Made by a program: the position numbers and the translations under genes
Shown here: one piece after another, positions 1 through 10,545 of the stretch
Numbering within the stretch: the stretch's first letter is position 1
Layout: every line of letters starts with the position of its first letter
The notes under the pieces: model-generated
The model's database searches: none
What the model was told of the DNA's origin: nothing
Seen by the model: the letters and a program-made list of their open reading frames with translations, nothing else
Source: Silurus meridionalis
Taxonomy: Eukaryota > Chordata > Actinopteri > Siluriformes > Siluridae
Direction of reading: 5' to 3'
DNA: 64,000 bases
Assembly: GCF_014805685.1 (NCBI RefSeq)
Contig: NC_060906.1
Span: 3,950,112-4,014,111, forward strand

Positions 1-436
1 GTAAAAATACTATTATTTGACATTAATAACTTCACTTTAACCTTCATATGATTAACTGTTTTCAATGGTAATAAAAACACTGACTTAATTATTACAAGAA
101 TAATCTGTAAATATTAGATATCATTCTATTCTGTGAAAATACAGCTAATTTCTTTAAAAAAACAGAACATTTCTATAATATCAAAATTAAATTTTTGATA
201 AATTTTATGACGGAACGTTAAAATACAGAAAATATATGTAAAACAAAAGCCATTTTGTTGTAAATAAAAAAAGGGTAAATTTCTATTAAAAAAAAAATAG
301 ACATTTAACTGTAAAATTTATTTTTTTTTTTTTTTTACAGTGTAGGTGTTGGTCATCCAGCACAATGAATAAAAACACTTTCTCTATTAGCTTTTCAGCT
401 ATTATTTATTGTTGTCTAAATATATATATATATATA
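1..436. other. AT-rich intergenic sequence
   Basis: No gene or recognisable repeat is visible. The stretch is strongly AT-rich, with an A run near 290, a T run near 320 and a short TA microsatellite at about 419-436. The Gypsy-1 5' LTR begins just after it. Confidence 0.6.
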
Positions 437-440
437 GTAG

Positions 441-695
441 TGTAACAGACTTTATTGAATTTTGTTATGCTGTACTAATTCTGGATCGACTGGTGCTCAT
501 TGTGTGTGTAATCCATTTTTCCCCTCGGGGCTTGCCATAGACAGGTAAGAGACATGCGCACTTGGGGGTGCTAAAGGGTCGGTGACCTCGGGCTGAAGGT
601 GATGCTGTGTTAATAAAGTGTTTGGATAATCTGGTTTATTGTTTTTTACTCAATATAAAGTGTTTAGGCGAACCCTACAGGAACGCTCGGTTACA
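441..695 (+). repeat. 5' LTR of Gypsy-1 (255 bp)
   Basis: Starts TGTAACAGAC and ends CGGTTACA. It matches the outer parts of the 3' LTR (5640-5779 and about 7402-7516) with few differences. It contains an AATAAAG polyadenylation-type signal near 611. The near-identity of the two LTRs suggests a fairly recent insertion. Confidence 0.92.
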
Positions 696-696
696 T

Positions 697-714
697 TGGT
701 TGCAGCGGTTTTGT
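697..714 (+). promoter_or_regulatory. Putative primer-binding site of Gypsy-1
   Basis: One base after the LTR comes TGGTTGCAGCGG, which has the usual TGG start of a tRNA primer-binding site. I could not assign the tRNA from memory. Confidence 0.5.
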
Positions 715-830
715 TTTGTTTTTGTCGTTTACCTGGTTCAGTGTTACCGCGGGTGTTTAATTAGTTAGTTTATAGTTGAAAAGTGCTTAGCTGAGTTAGC
801 ACGTGCGGGTTCAGCGTGGGCGCAGCCATC

Positions 831-1703
831 ATGTGGTGTAAAGACAAGGATGATTTCTACCCGAGACGGGACCGCGACAGGATCAACAGACACGTGAGAA
901 TTGAGTTACCACCGTCGTTCTCCGGTGACGAAAAGCAGAGCTTTCTATGTTGGGCGCGGCAGTTTGAGGTTGCGGTCCGAGCGCTGACTGAGGGAGATGC
1001 CGCTGTGTCCTATAATTATGAACTGGTGAGAATTCTGCCGACACGCTTGAGCAACGCGGCGTTTCTCCTGTGGGACAGTCTTCCTGCGGCCGTTCAAGCG
1101 GATTATACAGCGGTGAAAGAGAGACTTAAGGAGGCTTTTGGGCAGCGACAGTTCATGGATCGTTTCAGAGCCAGCCTATCAGTTTGCCCAAGTTTGGAGG
1201 TGTATGCGGCGGAGATCGGCAGGTTAGTGGACGAGGCTTTTCCAGAATATGGGGACAAGGCGCAGAAAGAGGAAAAGTTTCGCCGTTTCGTGGCTGGTCT
1301 GAATCCTGTGCTCAGAGATAAATGCCACGAACAAGGAGCAACAGACTTGGAGGAAGCTGTGATAATTGCTGGCCGGTGTGAAATGGCAAGGGACACGATA
1401 AAGACTGATTGCATGCCAGTTAATAATGCCTATGGCAATATGGATGGAGTTTCTGTTTCTGCTGTTCACTCTGTGACTGATAATGGAGGACTTTATAGAG
1501 CAGTGGATCAGCTAACAGGAGAAATGAGAGAGATGAGGATGGAGCTAAGGCGTTTAGGTGAGGAAAACCAAAGACTGAAATCCAGTGCGAGTTCGAGAGC
1601 GACGAATGAGTGGAGTGGGGACCGCTCTCGGTCTAATGGTATGTGCCAGTGTGTCTGCGGGGGCCGTGGATGCCAGTCACGTGTTTTTGACAGGAGCTGC
1701 TAG
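831..1703 (+). CDS. gag: Gypsy-1 Gag polyprotein
   Basis: An open frame of about 290 codons in the Gag position between the 5' LTR and the protease. The first ATG is at 831; the frame is open a few codons upstream without a better start. The middle (about residues 25-180) has the hydrophobic, tryptophan-containing capsid pattern of retrotransposon Gag, with LWDSLP and a downstream RFVAGL-type segment. Residues near 225-250 are charged and probably helical. The C-terminus has several cysteines (MCQCVCGG) but no clean CCHC knuckle, so the nucleocapsid end may be shortened or frameshifted. The protease follows in another frame. Gag would assemble the particle that packages element RNA. Confidence 0.8.
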   Translation: MWCKDKDDFYPRRDRDRINRHVRIELPPSFSGDEKQSFLCWARQFEVAVRALTEGDAAVSYNYELVRILPTRLSNAAFLLWDSLPAAVQADYTAVKERLKEAFGQRQFMDRFRASLSVCPSLEVYAAEIGRLVDEAFPEYGDKAQKEEKFRRFVAGLNPVLRDKCHEQGATDLEEAVIIAGRCEMARDTIKTDCMPVNNAYGNMDGVSVSAVHSVTDNGGLYRAVDQLTGEMREMRMELRRLGEENQRLKSSASSRATNEWSGDRSRSNGMCQCVCGGRGCQSRVFDRSC

Positions 1704-3640
1704 TGTCATATGTGAAAGGAGTTATTGAAGGTGTTGAAGTGCAAATGTTAGTGGATTCTGGTTCCAGTGTTTCTCTCATGAGCTGACTTTGTATGTCAAT
1801 TCCAACACTTCGTAATCGGCCGCTGAAAAGGGACTATGTGTCAGCCCGTGCTGTGAATGGACAAATGCTGGATACATTAGGTTCAGCTGGGCACTGAGTT
1901 ATGGCAGCATGTGTTTCATGTGCTGAGAGAGACCACACAAACTGTATTGCTAGGCTGGGACTTTCTATTGAGAAATCATGCTTTATTGGACCTCAGCTGT
2001 GCTAAGCTACAACTGCGGGACATCTCAATTCATCTCCTCACCAGCAAAGACTTTGTTCCCAGGTGCTGCAATGTTTCGCTGGCCACTGCTATGACCTTAC
2101 CTCCACTCAGTGAGTCTGTGGTTCCTGTTAAAGTATGCTTGCCTAATACAGCTCGCTTAACAAGTGACTTTGTTGGATATTTGGACCCCAATGTGGCGGA
2201 TTCTTCTAGCCTAGTTGTTGCTCACACGGTAGGCACAGTTCACAATGGACTTACTAAAGCTCAGATCTTAAACCCTACCGGGCAGGACATTTTCTTGAAG
2301 GAGAACATGCACCTGGGTGAATTTTACCCAGTTGATGACTCTGATGTTCAGCCATTCCATACTCCAGTGGATATAGCGACAGTGTCCTTTCCCAGTGATA
2401 TCCCTCCAGTGTCGCTGGACGAGTCATCCATTTCTGAGTCCGAGAAAGCTTCACATTCGTCATTACTGTTTGAGTACATCGAAATCTTCAGCTTGTCCAG
2501 ACAGAATGGCAGTAAATGTAAACTTGTAAAACATCATATTAGAACGGGTGAGCAAGCGCCTATTAAGCAGCGTGCATACCGTGTAGCTCCAGGAAAACGG
2601 GTTGAGATAGAAAAACAAGTAGCTGGCCTGTTAGCAGATGGTGTTATTGAGGAGAGCTGTAGCCCATGGGCATCACCATTTGTTTTAGTGAGGAAGAAGT
2701 GCGGCGACTGGCGGTTTTGTGTGGACTATAGACGCTTAACAGTGTGACTATTAAAGACTCTCATCCCCTGCCTCGTGTGGATGACACCTTCGACGCGTTA
2801 GCAGGCGCGATGTGGTTTAGCACGCTGGATTTCTCTAACGGTTACTGGCAGGTGGAAGTCGCAGAGGAGGATCGAGAGAAGACGGCATTTACTATGGGAC
2901 AAGGGCTCTATCAGTGGCGGTCCATGCCAATGGGTCTTTGCAACGCTCCTGCCACATTTCAACGTTTGATGGAGCTAGTTCTCAGAGGGCTCCCGTGGCA
3001 CATCTGCATGGTATATCTCGATGACATTTTGATTTATAACAAAACATTTGCAGAACATCTGTTGAGCCTCAGGGCGTGTTTTCGAGAATCCAGTCTGCTG
3101 GGTTGAGACTGAATCCAGGCAAATGCCACCTTGCCAGAGATCATGTGGTTTTTCTGGGCCATGTAGTCTCTCGAAAGGGTCTCCAGCCTGACCCTAAGAA
3201 TACTGAGAAAGTCTTGAATTGGCCAGTTCCCCATTCTCCTTCTGAGGTGAGAGCCTTTGTGGTACTTTGTTCCTATTACAGACGTTTTGTTAGAGGTTTT
3301 TCTAAACTTGCTGCCCCACTGAACCAACTTGTTGGGAAGAATGTCCCTTTGTATGGACTCCTGAATGTGACAAGTCATTTAACCATCTGAAAAGTGTGTT
3401 GTCATCTGACCCAGTAGTGATATTGCCTGACTTTTAAAATTTACACCGATGCATCCAACTTAGCAGTCGGTGCAGTTCTTGCACAGGACAGAGATGGACT
3501 GGAACGTGTGGTCGCATATGCCAGCCGGACACTGACTTCCACGCAGAGGCGTTGGTCCACCTTTGATCGTGAGTTGTGGGCTGTGGTGTGGGCAGTACGG
3601 GAGTTTAAGCACTACATCGGACTTACTTCATTTACCATTA
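1704..3640 (+). pseudogene. pol: Gypsy-1 protease, reverse transcriptase and RNase H (frameshifted)
   Basis: The protease active site LVDSGSSVSL is at about 1748-1777, with a stop shortly after. A later protease segment (LGWDFLL, near 1950) is in another frame. RT runs from about 2520 (SPWASPFVLVRK) through a frameshift near 2745 to the catalytic YLDDILIY at about 3016-3040. Another shift near 3090 leads into the thumb (SYYRRFVRGFSK). RNase H starts at about 3439 with YTDAS and includes AYASRTLTSTQRRW. A further shift near 3640 joins the integrase frame. These enzymes would copy element RNA into DNA. At least one in-frame stop and several frameshifts make this copy inactive. Confidence 0.88.
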
Positions 3641-5341
3641 TCAGACCAAGGTCCGCTATTAGCGCTTCTGCGTATGTCGATTGATAACGATCCAACATGC
3701 AGACAGGGTAGATGGATCCTGGAGCTTGATCCTTTGAATTGGGTCATTGTACACAAGGATGGACATTGTCATGGGAACGCGGATGCGCTTTCTCGCCGCC
3801 CTGAGTCGTCCATCCTGAGTGAGGCGGAGCCGAGTGGAAAGGGAGTACTGGATGTGAACGTGGTGAGTTCTGCTCGAATGGACACTGACATTCCATGTTC
3901 CTCTGATGTCTCTGATTCTACTGGTGACGGGGCTGCCGTGGGCTCACTAAGCAATTCGGACAGGGGGTCTCATATTAATACTTTGTCATACTCTGTATCG
4001 GACATTAGGGCTATGCAGCATGCTGACCCTGATATTTTGACTGTGTTAGGCTGGGTGGCTCAATCCATAAGACCGCCCAGGCGGAGGTTACAGGGAGCTT
4101 CTTGGCGCTTACGTACGTTCTGGACTGAATTTAATCATCTTTCTATTATTGATGGACTGTTATGCCGTTCAGTTTTCTGCCCACACACGGGTAAACCAGT
4201 GGTTCAAATGGTTGTTCCCTCTGCTCTGGTATCTGACATTCTTTTACAGCTGCATGGTGCACCAGCTTCTGCCCATTTCTCTTCTGAACGGGTGTGGGAA
4301 CGGGCGAGACAATTTTGTTTCTGGCCTTCCATGTACAAGAATATCAAAGCATGGTGTGAGCAGTGCAAGGCATGTCAGACATGGCGTAGTCCTGTTCCAG
4401 CCCACCGTGCGCCGATGGGTGGTTCTCAGTCAGTGCGACCATTTGAAAGAGTGGCTATGGACATCTTGGAGCTGCCTGCCACTTCGAAAAGTAACCGGTA
4501 TGTGCTGGTCGTCGAGGACTATTTCACCAAATTTGTCAATTTGTATGCTTTACCTAACCAGTCTGCACAGACGGTGGCACAATGTCTGTTTGAGGACTAT
4601 GTTCTGCTTCATGGCGTAGCAGAGACTTTGCACTCAGATCAAGGTCGTCAGTTTGAGGCGGAAGTGGTTCAGACACTCTGCCGTCTTTTGAACATTAAAA
4701 AGACTCGCACCACACCTTACCACCCGAAATCAGACAGCATGGTTGAGCGCTTTAATCGGACTCTGATTGATCAACTGGCTAAGACACTTTTGACTTATGG
4801 AGGGGAGTGGGACGATTATGTGAAACATGTAGCTTTTGCTTACAATACCAGGGCTCACTCCAGCACTCGTTTCACTCCTTTCTTCTTGACCCACGGTCGG
4901 AAGCACGAGTTCCGTCAATGTACTGTTACCCACCGTGCTCTTGACTCACAGACAGCAGTGACACATGGCGAGTTTGTTCTTTCACTGCTGATGAAACTGG
5001 ACTCTGCCTTTAGCAGTGCGCGGATGCATAGTGAGGCAGCTCATGACCGTCAGAAATTGTACCATGACGTTTCCTTGCATCACCAGCCTTATGGTGTAGG
5101 TGCCATGGTGTGGCTCCACAACCCGGTGGAGAGTCACATGAAGCTGGCACCCCATTGGAAGGGACCTTATAAAGTGGTGCAGGTCATGGATTCAGGTGGT
5201 GAACCTGGACTGACTTACCGGATTGTTAACCCCTTTGACAATGCTGAGAGGGCTCAAGTAGTGCATTATAACAGGGTACGGCCGTACACATTGCCCATTT
5301 TCCCCCTTGTCACAGCCTGGACAATTTCCCATGGAATCTGA
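3641..5341 (+). CDS. pol: Gypsy-1 RNase H tail and integrase
   Basis: This single open frame also covers 3563-3640 in a non-native frame. It begins in the RNase H tail (GNADALSRR). A zinc-binding HHCC region follows at about 4250-4380 (HGAPASAH, then CEQCKAC). The integrase core has all three acidic residues in context: the first in MDILELP, the second in HSDQGRQFEA and the third in MVERFNRTL. A GPYKVV motif near 5161 belongs to the C-terminal module, and HYNRVRPY is close to the end. The enzyme would insert element cDNA into chromosomes. The integrase part is uninterrupted, but it lies downstream of a broken polymerase and has no start codon of its own, as expected for a polyprotein segment. 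Confidence 0.88.
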   Translation, partial: SDQGPLLALLRMSIDNDPTCRQGRWILELDPLNWVIVHKDGHCHGNADALSRRPESSILSEAEPSGKGVLDVNVVSSARMDTDIPCSSDVSDSTGDGAAVGSLSNSDRGSHINTLSYSVSDIRAMQHADPDILTVLGWVAQSIRPPRRRLQGASWRLRTFWTEFNHLSIIDGLLCRSVFCPHTGKPVVQMVVPSALVSDILLQLHGAPASAHFSSERVWERARQFCFWPSMYKNIKAWCEQCKACQTWRSPVPAHRAPMGGSQSVRPFERVAMDILELPATSKSNRYVLVVEDYFTKFVNLYALPNQSAQTVAQCLFEDYVLLHGVAETLHSDQGRQFEAEVVQTLCRLLNIKKTRTTPYHPKSDSMVERFNRTLIDQLAKTLLTYGGEWDDYVKHVAFAYNTRAHSSTRFTPFFLTHGRKHEFRQCTVTHRALDSQTAVTHGEFVLSLLMKLDSAFSSARMHSEAAHDRQKLYHDVSLHHQPYGVGAMVWLHNPVESHMKLAPHWKGPYKVVQVMDSGGEPGLTYRIVNPFDNAERAQVVHYNRVRPYTLPIFPLVTAWTISHGI

Positions 5342-5639
5342 TGTCTCCGGTAGGGGGGACTGTGTTCCTTCCCAAAGAGATCTGGGTGCTTTGGCGGACT
5401 CACAGTGTTCGGTTGGGAGGTTAGAGCCTAGCTTTAGTAGGACTGGGAGAGTTTGTAGACCTCCTGGCCATTTGCAGGATATTGTTCTGTATTAATATGA
5501 CTGTTTTCCTCAGTTTGAGTGGGATGTTGTCATATGGTTCTGTGCTTTGTTTTATGTTCATCATACATTGCTGTTTATTGTCTGTGTGTTTTTTTTTCGC
5601 ATATAAACGGGGACATTTATTTTGTGAGGGGGGGACGTA
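5342..5639 (+). other. Gypsy-1 3' untranslated region with polypurine tract
   Basis: About 300 bases between the integrase stop and the 3' LTR. It is T-rich and has no credible gene. It ends in the purine tract GTGAGGGGGGGACGTA (about 5623-5639), the usual plus-strand primer for LTR elements. Confidence 0.75.
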
Positions 5640-5779
5640 TGTAACAGACTTTATTGAATTTTGTTATGCTGTACTAATTCTGGATCGACTGGTGCTCATT
5701 GTGTGTGTAATCCATTTTTCCTCTCGGCGCTTGCCATAGATAGGTAAGGGACATGCGCACTTGGGGGTGCTAAAGGGTC

Positions 5780-7399
5780 AAGTCAAGTCAAGTCTATATT
5801 TCTATAGCGCTTTTCACAACAGACATTGTCTCAAAGCAGCTTTACACAAATCAACAGTTAAGGTGAATGGTGTGAATTTGTCCCTGATGAGCAGCCGTGG
5901 CGACTGTGGCAAGGAAAAACTCCCTTAGATGTTATGAGGAAGAAACCTTGAGAGGAACCAGACTCAAAAGGGGAACCCATCCTCATTTGGGTGACATCAA
6001 GAGTTTGATCATAAATCTTTCAACAATACAGAACACTGGAGAGTGAGAACTAACATGAGTATAAGATTATAAGTGATGTTCTTTCTGCAGTCTTATACAG
6101 TCTTTATGGTTAGTAGCTCCTAGTTTTATAAGCTCAGCATTTGTGATCATCACAGATCCAGCATCAGCTTCTCCATGCCAGAGCCTTTAAACACTCCAGG
6201 AGGTCCAATGTCAAACTCCACACATGTAGCGGGATCCAAATGGCACTGGTACATCTCTAGATGGTTCGGGATGTTTGCGAGTTCGGCATCTACTTCTTCA
6301 AAGGTCCGTAATCATCAAGATGGTGGGAGGTGACTGGAGCTGGCCAAACCTCAGGATGCCTCAGGATGGGGAGAGAAAGAGAAGCAGTGGAGAGGAATTA
6401 GCGTAGCTGCTGTTCATGATATTAACAGCACAAGTTGATAATGTGCATGTGATCAGATGTTCTGGAGCACAAGGTTATGAGATGTGATGTGTGTTATGTG
6501 TAGGCTTTGCTAAAAAGATATGTTTTTAATCTACACTTAAACTGGGTGAGTGTGTCTGAGCCCGAACACTGTCAGGAAGACTATTCCAGAGTTTAGGAGC
6601 TAAATGTGAAAATGCTCTACCGCCTTTAGTGGACTTTGCTATTCTCGGAACTACTAGAAGCCCAGAGTTTTGAGATCTCAGGGAGCGTGGCGGATTGTAG
6701 CGATTAAAAGACTGGATAGATACATGGGAGCCAAACCATTTAGTGCTTTATAAGTGAGAAGTAATAGTTTGTAGTCTATTCGAAACTTAACAGGAAGCCA
6801 ATGTAGGGACGATAAGATCGGGGTTATGTGATCATATTTTCTTGACCTTGTAAGAACTCTGATTCTGGACTATCTGAAGCTTGTTTATTAATGACGCAGG
6901 ACATCCACCTAGTAATGCATTACAGTAGTCTATTCTGGAGGTCATAAACGCATGGACGAGCTTCTCTGCATCGGATATAGACAACAAGTTTCTTAACTTA
7001 GAAATATTTCTAAGGTGAAAAAAGGCTGTTTTTGTAACTTGGTTGATATGATATTTGAAAGACAAGTTGCTGTCTAAAATAACTCCCAGGTCTTTTACCG
7101 TTGAACTAGTGGTTACAGAACATCCGTCTAAACGCAGGTTGAGATGCTGGAGCTTCTGTATACTAGTTTTTGGGCAGACGAGCAAAATCTCAGTCTTATC
7201 GGAATTTAAAAGTAGAAAGTTATGGGTCATCCAATCTCTTATTTCCGTTATTCGAGTTAATTGAGCTGTATCGCCTGGTTTAGATGAGATATATAGCTGA
7301 GTATCATCAGCATAACAATGGAAGCTAATTCCATGCCTTCTAATAATATTTCCTAACGGAAGCATGTATATTGTGAAGAGCAGGGGTCCTAGAACTGGA
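5780..7399 (-). mobile_element. 5'-truncated L2-clade LINE, antisense in the Gypsy-1 3' LTR
   Basis: Read on the minus strand, this starts inside the reverse transcriptase (6832-7399, YADDTQLY at about 7306), continues through an RT C-terminal part, and ends with an L2-type 3' end (TATAGCGCTTTT at about 5803) and a short tandem tail of AAGTC units at 5780-5795. The 3' region resembles those at 22386-23084 and 36630-37425. Truncation at the 5' side is normal for LINEs. No long target duplication is clear. Confidence 0.88.
6832..7399 (-). pseudogene. L2 reverse transcriptase fragment
   Basis: A minus-strand open frame of about 190 codons. It has the catalytic motif [13 protein letters not shown], then [11 protein letters not shown] and [14 protein letters not shown], which are typical of the palm and thumb of L2/CR1-group reverse transcriptases. 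The endonuclease and N-terminal RT are missing because of 5' truncation. The frame closes near 6832 before the usual C-terminal region. In a complete element the protein would nick target DNA and reverse transcribe its own RNA there. It cannot do so here. Confidence 0.85.
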
Positions 7400-7520
7400 T
7401 CGGTGACCTCGTGCTGAAGGTTATGCTGTGTTAATAAAGTGTTTGGATAATCTCGTTTATTGTTTTTTACTCAATATAAAGTGTTTAGGCGAACCCTACA
7501 CGAACGCTCGGTTACAGTAG

Positions 7521-8414
7521 TTATTCTCGGGGTCATTTTATTTTGGCAGGTTGCTCTGTTGCGGTGTCGGTTGAAAGATGAAGAGTTCAGGATGGAGCAG
7601 TTTCTAAAGGGAGAAAAAGTCTGACTTTCCTCTCCTCCACAACATCTCCACTACATGCTGTTATTAATCACAGCACTTTCTCTTTTAGTTCTTGCTCATT
7701 AAAGTGAATTGACGGAGTGCGATTAAAATAATTCCGTTTCCAACTCGTCAAAGAGTCGGTTCATAGTGTCAGTTCAAAGAGTCGATTCGGTTTTCCGAAA
7801 GTGAAAGTGTTTCTCAGCCTCGACTCCATTTTGAGGAGAAAAACACAAAGTTCTTCAGCAGCCAGAAGCGGTGAGATTCATGTCCAACAACAAGCAGTGC
7901 TGAAGAAAAGTGGGTGAGTTTTTCCTAGAAACGACTTTCTATCGGAATAATGCGTTTGTGTTTTCTATGTAATGGAGTTTGTGGAAAGACCGCAGGGAAA
8001 CTGCGACACAGCAGCCGAAATGGAGGACAACAGTTTCGGTCCAAATTCCTCAGTTGGATTTGATGATGTTCTGAGTTTATTGAGGAGGATCTGACATGAG
8101 AACACCGGGATTGTTTGCTTGTTCCAATCTGATCCTGAAGTTGTTGTCATGCTCAGGATGATTTCCCGTAAACAGGAGCAGATCATGACTTTCTAAGCGG
8201 AGGAGATACAGGAAGTGTGGAGCAGATACATGTTCATGAAGACATGAGCTTTCCGAATTCAGTGTGGAATGTTGGATCCACTGAGAAAATGGAACAAACC
8301 CTAAATAATACAAATCCCACTGGCAGCCTTATTTCTGTATTTTTATAGCACTTAAATGATGCACAGTAGTACAACTATATAAATAAATAATATATTGATA
8401 ATTGCAAATTGTTT

Positions 8415-8448
<34 letters not shown>

Positions 8449-9053
8449 TTAATCATCATAATGTAATATAAAATAAAATGCTAATAGTATGTACTATAAA
8501 TTACAATAGAATATAGACAAAAAGAAAAGTAAATAATTGTACAATAATAAATGAGTATAATAATAAATTAAAGGCTATATAATATCTCTCAATCATCTAT
8601 TATCAATAATTGTTTGTACAGTTGTTTTTATCACTCTATTATTGTTATGTTGTTATATATGTTGTGTAGTTGCATTTGTTTACAGGGAACTCTCGCCTGG
8701 ACCAAGATTGCAGCAGCATTGACGTATCGCAGCAACGGACCAAAGCGTCAAATGAGGCGTCTGTGTCTTATATGTCTATGGATTTCAATTCTAATGGACT
8801 TTAATGGACTGTGTGTGGAAAATATAGAAATACAGAAGACTTTAATCACTTTTTATACATAGAAATAAAAATATAAAAGTGTTTATTGATGTTGTGTTTA
8901 TTGCACACCTCCTGTCAGTCTGTGTTCATAGAAATAAAGATGTTAGAAAAATATGTGAGAATCAGTAAGACATCATAAGGATGAGCTGGTTTTAGAAAGA
9001 TTTTCCCCCAGTTTTAACTGCATGTTGTTTTTGTGTTTTCTAGGAGTGTGATT
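7521..9053 (+). other. Region upstream of the NLR coding exons
   Basis: No supportable coding region. It contains an ISRE-like motif (7797-7813), a possible 5' untranslated exon ending at the donor TGG|GTGAGT (7913/7914), AT-rich sequence, and an AAT microsatellite at about 8416-8446. It may be the promoter and first intron of the NLR gene. Confidence 0.45.
7797..7813 (+). promoter_or_regulatory. ISRE-like motif
   Basis: GAAAGTGAAAGTGTTTC contains two GAAA cores spaced as interferon-regulatory-factor sites require (GAAANNGAAA). It lies about 100 bp upstream of a possible first-exon donor and 1.3 kb upstream of the probable start codon. It suggests interferon control of the NLR, but a single short motif is not proof. 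Confidence 0.4.
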
Positions 9054-9164
9054 GATTCCAGCAGAAGAGATCGGCATCTTCAGGACTCTGCGTGTACATG
9101 AGCAGTGAAAAATGGAGATCACTGATCAGGGCACAGATCATGTGACCTCACCCTCAAAAGACTG
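9054..9164 (+). CDS. NLR exon with probable start codon
   Basis: The acceptor TTTTCTAG precedes the exon and the donor CTG|GTAACC ends it. The ATG at 9112 opens [17 protein letters not shown] and leaves two bases (TG) that combine with the first base of the next exon. An upstream ATG at 9098 is in another frame and stops after 14 codons. The start choice rests only on the open frame and phase match. Confidence 0.55.
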
Positions 9165-10478
9165 GTAACCTGCCATGTTCTAGTATTTTACTAATGAACT
9201 GTTCATATCTGCAAATCTGGAGACATTTCTGAGAGTTTCATTTCATATATAAACATCACCCTAAATACATTTATTACACAATTAAATACACGTCATTGTG
9301 CACAATTTATGAAAATCTCAAAACCAAGAACCATAAACTCATTGGCTAATTAAAGCTATAAGACACAAACAACATGGATAATCCTTATAATATGTGTTAT
9401 AAATGAGTGTTTAAGCAGCACTGGAGATTCTCATTACTGACCTCAGTTCAGCTCCTTTTCAGCACAATCACAGAAAACCTTTAGAACATCACCTCAATTA
9501 CAGGAACCAAATCAATAAGTGCTGTTTAACTCCAATCCAGCAGGAGCAGTTACAGTGGGCTGGAACTGTTTTCTACATCAACTACATACTATCAATTATA
9601 ATCTTATCCAAACTAAATCTGTGTTTTTATCACCAGTTTTAAAACCGTGCTCCACTTCCTGCTCTACACCACCACTGCATAGGGACTTTTTCAATGCACT
9701 GGATTTTGTATCCTGATTTTAGCAACAATTAAATTCTGTCTCATGGCCATTTTTATAATTTTCTACAGTAAACTACAGAGAGAGAAATCACACTCACCAG
9801 TGCCCAGCTGTGTCTCCATGAAGAGTGATTGGTCTATGGATGAACCTTTGAAATTTAGCACTGGAATCTCCTCACCTGGACACAGGTAACATCCCATAAT
9901 TCTCCTAGTTAAAGTCACAGTTAATGGCTGCACTACACCGTCATTAGCAGCTGTTTAGATTTATATTATAGTTACTTGGTCTTTAGTGATTCTACAATAC
10001 TTTCAGTAAATCCTTTAGATGAAAAAGTGTAAATATTTATTAAAGTCACAATCAATTACACGTAATGTCTTAAATCCTAAAATAAAAATACTAATATAAA
10101 CAACAACAAAGCTACAGGAAACATCTAAACACTACTACTTAAAGGTGTAAGCAGTATTTTTGGGGATCAGAAACCCTGACTTAGTGATCAGAATCTTCTG
10201 TAGATCTTACTCTGTAGATTCTCTTTGGCCTGCCTTAGACACCTTAGTGTGAAGAAGAAGAAAAGTAATAATAATAATATTAAACATTAAAAGCCAGAAG
10301 AAGGTATAATACAACAAATCATAGAAAAATTATAAACAAATAGTTATAGAAAGGTTGATTGGTTTAGGGAAGAGCAAATAGGTAGGCACGTTCTGGTTCA
10401 ACAACAAAACACCTTTATTTTGTTGCATTCTGTTTTGTTTTTTTTCCTCTTCAAAATAAATGTGGAGACAGACACACA

Positions 10479-10545
<67 letters not shown>

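Larger units (their letters stand above)
441..7516 (+). mobile_element. Ty3/Gypsy LTR retrotransposon, complete but decayed (Gypsy-1)
   Basis: Two LTRs (441-695 and 5640-7516, the second split by a LINE) begin TGTAACAGAC and end GGTTACA. The 4-bp sequence GTAG flanks both outer ends (437-440 and 7517-7520), as a target duplication should. Inside, in order, are gag, aspartic protease, reverse transcriptase, RNase H and integrase, the Ty3/Gypsy order. A TGG-initial primer-binding candidate follows the 5' LTR and a purine tract precedes the 3' LTR. Stops and frameshifts in protease, RT and RNase H make this copy non-autonomous now. The ends, target duplication and domain order are seen directly; the family assignment rests on the polymerase and integrase motifs. 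Confidence 0.93.
5640..7516 (+). repeat. 3' LTR of Gypsy-1, split by an L2 insertion
   Basis: The left part (5640-5779) and right part (about 7402-7516) together reproduce the 255-bp 5' LTR. The intervening roughly 1.6 kb is an L2-type LINE fragment. The left part stops after CTAAAGGGTC and the right resumes at CGGTGACCTC, which are adjacent in the 5' LTR. Confidence 0.92.

Noticed and set aside
1103..1469. Minus-strand frames opposite Gypsy-1 gag
   Set aside because: Shadows of the gag frame.
8614..8862. 82-codon open frame as a gene
   Set aside because: AT-rich, no domain, no splice or promoter support, and inside the probable first intron of the NLR gene.
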